The translations under genes were made by a program, and so were the position numbers. From Syntrophobacter sp. SbD1 (GTDB taxonomy: Bacteria > Desulfobacterota > Syntrophobacteria > Syntrophobacterales > Syntrophobacteraceae), in the NCBI GenBank assembly GCA_900290365.1, contig OMOE01000002.1:1-64000 (forward strand): a DNA stretch of 64,000 nucleotides, given 5' to 3'. Shown here piece by piece: positions 60,496 through 64,000 of this stretch (position 1 is its first letter; each line of letters begins with the position of its first letter). The notes beneath the pieces are model-generated. The model was given only the letters and a program-made list of their open reading frames with translations. It was not told the origin of the DNA and did not search any database.

Positions 60496-61503
60496 ATGAA
60501 CGGGATCAAGCTGCGGGGAATTAAACTCCTCAACAATTGTGCTTTCCTGTCCGGGACCAGTCGCGCCGACCCGGTATTCGTGCAGAATGTCTGTTCAGGA
60601 TTGGCGGCTCAGGAGGTTAATCTCGCGATACTTACCCATATCGCGGACGGTGATATGGGGGCCGGCAGGACATCTCTGTGCATGGGGGCTTCAATGGTTA
60701 CCACGGCGTTTGTCTGTATGAAGCCCGGCACAGGTTCCGACGGCTCCTTGCAGTTAGAACCCGAAGTCGGCATGGTATCCATCTTCCCCCATGAGCAGAG
60801 GCCGGATGTAATGGGAAGGCTGGTCGGAGTATTGGCTGGTGAGGACATAGTTCCGTACGCAATCGCAAGTTCACCATCGGCGCTCAGCGTTCTCGTGCCT
60901 TCAACTAAAAGCGAAAGCCTTACGCAGAATCTGTTCGGGCCCTTTGAATTCCCCGCCTGGGATACGCCCCGGGAGTGGCACGCGGCCTACACAGGACAGG
61001 AGCAGATACTTAAAGAAATCATATGCTCTTATCACGAGGAGATCATAAAGGTTTACAACATCACCAGCCTCCCTGATCTGAGTTTCTGGAGGTTGAGTGT
61101 AGGAATCGAGGATCTGGGCGGTCTCGGAGCGGCCCTGGAAGACATGCAGGACCTGGGGTTGAGAATCCCTTTCCTAATTGGACACTCAGCCCCTGAGGGG
61201 CAAATCTGTTTCGCACTCTGCCTCGCGGGTACCGATCTGCAGCGCGCCGGCCGGGTGTTTTCCGATCGTCTTCCAAAAATCGATCCGGCATGCTCTGAGC
61301 GTGTAGCAGCGTTTACCATGCACGGCCCTCATTTCGGAGACCGCTTCGGGATTGCCCATGCCCTGATCAGAAGCCTGCGGAAGGCCGGCATTAAGCCTCT
61401 GGCGATCAGTTGCGCCATGTCATCCATGTCGGCGATTGTTGGTGCAGCCGATCTGGATGACTCCATAGAAGCTCTGCGTGGCAATTTCGATATCCTGAGT
61501 TGA
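60496..61503 (+). CDS. ACT-like-domain protein of unknown function
   Basis: Aspartokinase-like ACT repeats: VSIFPHEQRPDVMGRLVGVLAGEDIVPYAIASSPSALSVLV and FGDRFGIAHALIRSLRKAGIKPLAISCAMSSMSAIV; no kinase catalytic domain. Confidence 0.65.
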   Translation: MNGIKLRGIKLLNNCAFLSGTSRADPVFVQNVCSGLAAQEVNLAILTHIADGDMGAGRTSLCMGASMVTTAFVCMKPGTGSDGSLQLEPEVGMVSIFPHEQRPDVMGRLVGVLAGEDIVPYAIASSPSALSVLVPSTKSESLTQNLFGPFEFPAWDTPREWHAAYTGQEQILKEIICSYHEEIIKVYNITSLPDLSFWRLSVGIEDLGGLGAALEDMQDLGLRIPFLIGHSAPEGQICFALCLAGTDLQRAGRVFSDRLPKIDPACSERVAAFTMHGPHFGDRFGIAHALIRSLRKAGIKPLAISCAMSSMSAIVGAADLDDSIEALRGNFDILS

Positions 61504-61740
61504 TCCTGGAATGATCCTTCTATTGCAATCATTCCTGCTTTGAAAGATTCAGCCTCTATGTTAAGGTAAAAAATATGTGAAAAATCTGCTCAAAGATGCT
61601 CCTTCTCAAAATCTGATAGCTCTTCTTCTTCCCGGAAAGACCTTTTTTTAGATTGCCACACTGGAGGCTGCACAAGATCACATTGGGACTTAATCAGAAC
61701 ACGAGATGCGTTCGGCTTAAAAACCACAAGGATCCAGTGT

Positions 61741-64000
61741 ATGAAATCAGGCAGCCAAAACAACGCGCATACCCGCCTGTCGGCCGCACCGGCTGAACGC
61801 AGCCAATGCAGCCTGGATCGCGATTTTTTGCGGCTCCACTTTGGCGGATTCCCGGACCCGGTGCTTGCGACCGACGCCACTCGAAAGATAGTATTTCTCA
61901 ACCAGGCTGCACAAGACTTGATGGGCCATCCACCCAATGCAGAGTCCGGTTTGCTGTCCGAAAGAGTGCTCCAATCCAGGATTGTCGGTGGTCGTGGGTG
62001 CTTCGTCGAACAATGCCTCGGCGGTGCGGAGTTCAAAGGTGTGCCTGTTCAGATCCGCAATCCGGAGGGTCAATGGGTGACGGTGTCCGTTACGGCAACC
62101 CTCGTCAAGGATTCTGTCGGCGATATTCTGGGCTGCATCGCGATCATGAGGGACATTCAGGTGGATCACCTGGCTCACTCCAATGTTCAGAGCGTGATTG
62201 CAATGCGTAACAGCATAATCGACAACTTCCCCACACCGTTTTTTACGGTGGGCACAAACCTGATAATCACTTCAATGAATTCGCCCATGGAGAGTCTGAC
62301 AGGGTTCACTAAGGAGGAAGCTATCGGGAGGCTTACCTGCGCCCAGGTCCTTTCCACAACCGAATGCAACACTGATGGCTGTCTGCTCAAACAGGCCATG
62401 GAGACCGGGCTGCCAGTTGCCGGCGTACGCCGCGTAATAACAGATCGTTCGGGTAGACGAGTCCCGGTTGTTGTAAGCGCATCCATCATTACCGATTCGA
62501 ACCAGCAGATCGTCGGCGGGTTTGAATCCTTCAGGGATATCACTTCGAAGGTGGAAGCCGAACAGAAGATCAAGCTTCTGACGGAACTGACTCAAGAAGG
62601 CATCCTGATGGTGGATGAATCCTGCCGAATAGTCTTCGCAAATTTCAAAATGACCGAAATGTCAGGCTTACCCATGGAACAGCTCGTTGGAAAGGAAATC
62701 GGTCAAATTCTAAACCCCGACCAGCAGTCGGTCATAGCCGACCTCCTGCAGAAGGTGGATTGTGACACGCGATTGAGCTTTTGCAGCATGTTAGAACCCT
62801 TCGGCATGGCTTCGGACGGCTACAGGGCTTTCGAGACCTGCGTGGGTGTCACGTGTATCGGGAAGAGCCACCTGGCATGCCTCTACTTTCGCGATCTCAC
62901 AGAGCGCATCCAAGCCGAACGGGAGCTTCGCAATGCCAACAATTTCCTTCACAATATTATACAGGGCTCCGTCGATGGCATCATCGTCGTGGATACCACG
63001 GGCAATGTTCTGATCTTCAATGAGGGCGCCGAAAGGATACTGGGGTACAGTGCCGACGAGGTTATTGGGCACCCGGAGGTGTTCCGCAAGTTTTACAACA
63101 GTGGTATAGCCAAGGATAATATGCGCAAGATGCGCAGCAATAATTACGGTCCCCCAGGAAAGCTCACCACTATCCGTTTGTCCATGACTGCAAAGAGCGG
63201 GGAACTGATCCCGGTCGACTTTTCGGCTTCAATTATAAAAGAGGGTGAACAGGAAATCGCGAGCGTGGGGATTTTCTCGGACCAGCGCGAGCACCTCAAA
63301 ATTTGCACACAATTGGAAGAAGCAAGAATCCAACTTCTCCAGTCAGAGAAGATCGCTTCGCTCGGAAGGCTTGCGGCCGGCGTAGCGCACGAGATTAACA
63401 ATCCTCTGGCCGGCATCCTCATTTACTCGGAGATGCTCTTGCGTGACGTGAAGCACAATCCGCAATGGAGGCAGGATCTCCAGGAAATCATAGACCAGAC
63501 TATGCGCTGCAAGCAGATCGTCATTCGTCTTCTTGAATTCAGCCGCCAGCCACTTGGGCACAGGATCAGCTTCGAGGTCAATGAACTCTTAGACCGATCT
63601 GTCGCTCTTTTAGGCAACCTCTTTCAGGACATCGATTTCGAACTGCGCCATCAGCCTGACCTGCCGCCTGTCGTGGGTGATTCAGGACAAATTCAACAGG
63701 TTTTCATAAACATCATCACCAATGCTGCGTACGCGATGAACGGCAAGGGCCGCCTCATTATTTCCAGCTCATTTGAACGTGATGCAGGCGGAGTGGTCCT
63801 GACCTTTACAGATACCGGACCGGGTATCCCACCTGAAATCGCGGACAAAATCTTCGAACCCTTCTTCACGACGAAGCGACCTGGTGAAGGTACAGGACTG
63901 GGCCTATCGGTTGCTTATGGAATTATTCAGCAGCATGGAGGAGAAATTCAAGCTGGAAACAGACCGGGAGGCGGAGCGGAGTTTATTATAATTCTCCCTC
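61741..64000 (+). CDS. multi-PAS sensor histidine kinase (3' truncated by the window edge)
   Basis: One open frame from ATG 61741 to the window end; several PAS domains; [72 protein letters not shown]. Confidence 0.93.
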   Translation, partial: MKSGSQNNAHTRLSAAPAERSQCSLDRDFLRLHFGGFPDPVLATDATRKIVFLNQAAQDLMGHPPNAESGLLSERVLQSRIVGGRGCFVEQCLGGAEFKGVPVQIRNPEGQWVTVSVTATLVKDSVGDILGCIAIMRDIQVDHLAHSNVQSVIAMRNSIIDNFPTPFFTVGTNLIITSMNSPMESLTGFTKEEAIGRLTCAQVLSTTECNTDGCLLKQAMETGLPVAGVRRVITDRSGRRVPVVVSASIITDSNQQIVGGFESFRDITSKVEAEQKIKLLTELTQEGILMVDESCRIVFANFKMTEMSGLPMEQLVGKEIGQILNPDQQSVIADLLQKVDCDTRLSFCSMLEPFGMASDGYRAFETCVGVTCIGKSHLACLYFRDLTERIQAERELRNANNFLHNIIQGSVDGIIVVDTTGNVLIFNEGAERILGYSADEVIGHPEVFRKFYNSGIAKDNMRKMRSNNYGPPGKLTTIRLSMTAKSGELIPVDFSASIIKEGEQEIASVGIFSDQREHLKICTQLEEARIQLLQSEKIASLGRLAAGVAHEINNPLAGILIYSEMLLRDVKHNPQWRQDLQEIIDQTMRCKQIVIRLLEFSRQPLGHRISFEVNELLDRSVALLGNLFQDIDFELRHQPDLPPVVGDSGQIQQVFINIITNAAYAMNGKGRLIISSSFERDAGGVVLTFTDTGPGIPPEIADKIFEPFFTTKRPGEGTGLGLSVAYGIIQQHGGEIQAGNRPGGGAEFIIILP

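Noticed and set aside
61507-61534. GGAATGAT...ATCATTCC as an intrinsic terminator after the ACT-like gene
   Set aside because: Good 8-bp stem but no following U-tract, so not called as a terminator.
1-64000. tRNA, rRNA or CRISPR arrays
   Set aside because: No convincing T-loop or cloverleaf sequences and no regularly spaced direct repeats were found by eye; tRNAscan-SE and CRISPR tools were not available.

Overview
The window looks like chromosomal DNA from an anaerobic deltaproteobacterium (Desulfobacterota, Syntrophobacter-like; inferred from gene content only). It has four main parts. (1) An accessory end at about 0.1-4 kb, with CsgG-type lipoproteins, decayed genes and the first of two HU genes. 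(2) An acyl-CoA island at about 4.2-16.2 kb that fits leucine/isovalerate degradation: enoyl-CoA hydratase, a sigma54 activator, two HMGL-type lyases, a carboxyltransferase, acetoacetyl-CoA synthetase, isovaleryl-CoA dehydrogenase, SDR and FabH. A well-matched -24/-12 promoter lies immediately upstream of the first lyase. (3) A minus-strand TCA block at 17.7-24.8 kb (aconitase, citrate synthase, SdhA, SdhB, SSADH), followed by housekeeping genes at 25-45 kb and a partial anaerobic cobalamin cluster at 45-48 kb. (4) An electron-transfer/C1 locus at 51.8-64 kb, which is the most notable part. It encodes an atypical receiver, a MetF paralogue, a 1525-aa HdrA-GltD-HdrA fusion flavoprotein, an MvhD, MetV, MetF, a response regulator, a multi-ACT-like protein and a PAS histidine kinase. 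The supplied ORF track misses the N-terminus of MvhD because an in-frame TGA (57859-57861) sits at an expected Cys position. I read this as a selenocysteine codon, so the gene runs 57814..58248. Other observations are a Uma2 pseudogene with two same-frame nonsense codons, a perfect 45-bp in-frame tandem duplication in cbiG, two MITE-like perfect inverted repeats, and several families of intergenic inverted repeats.
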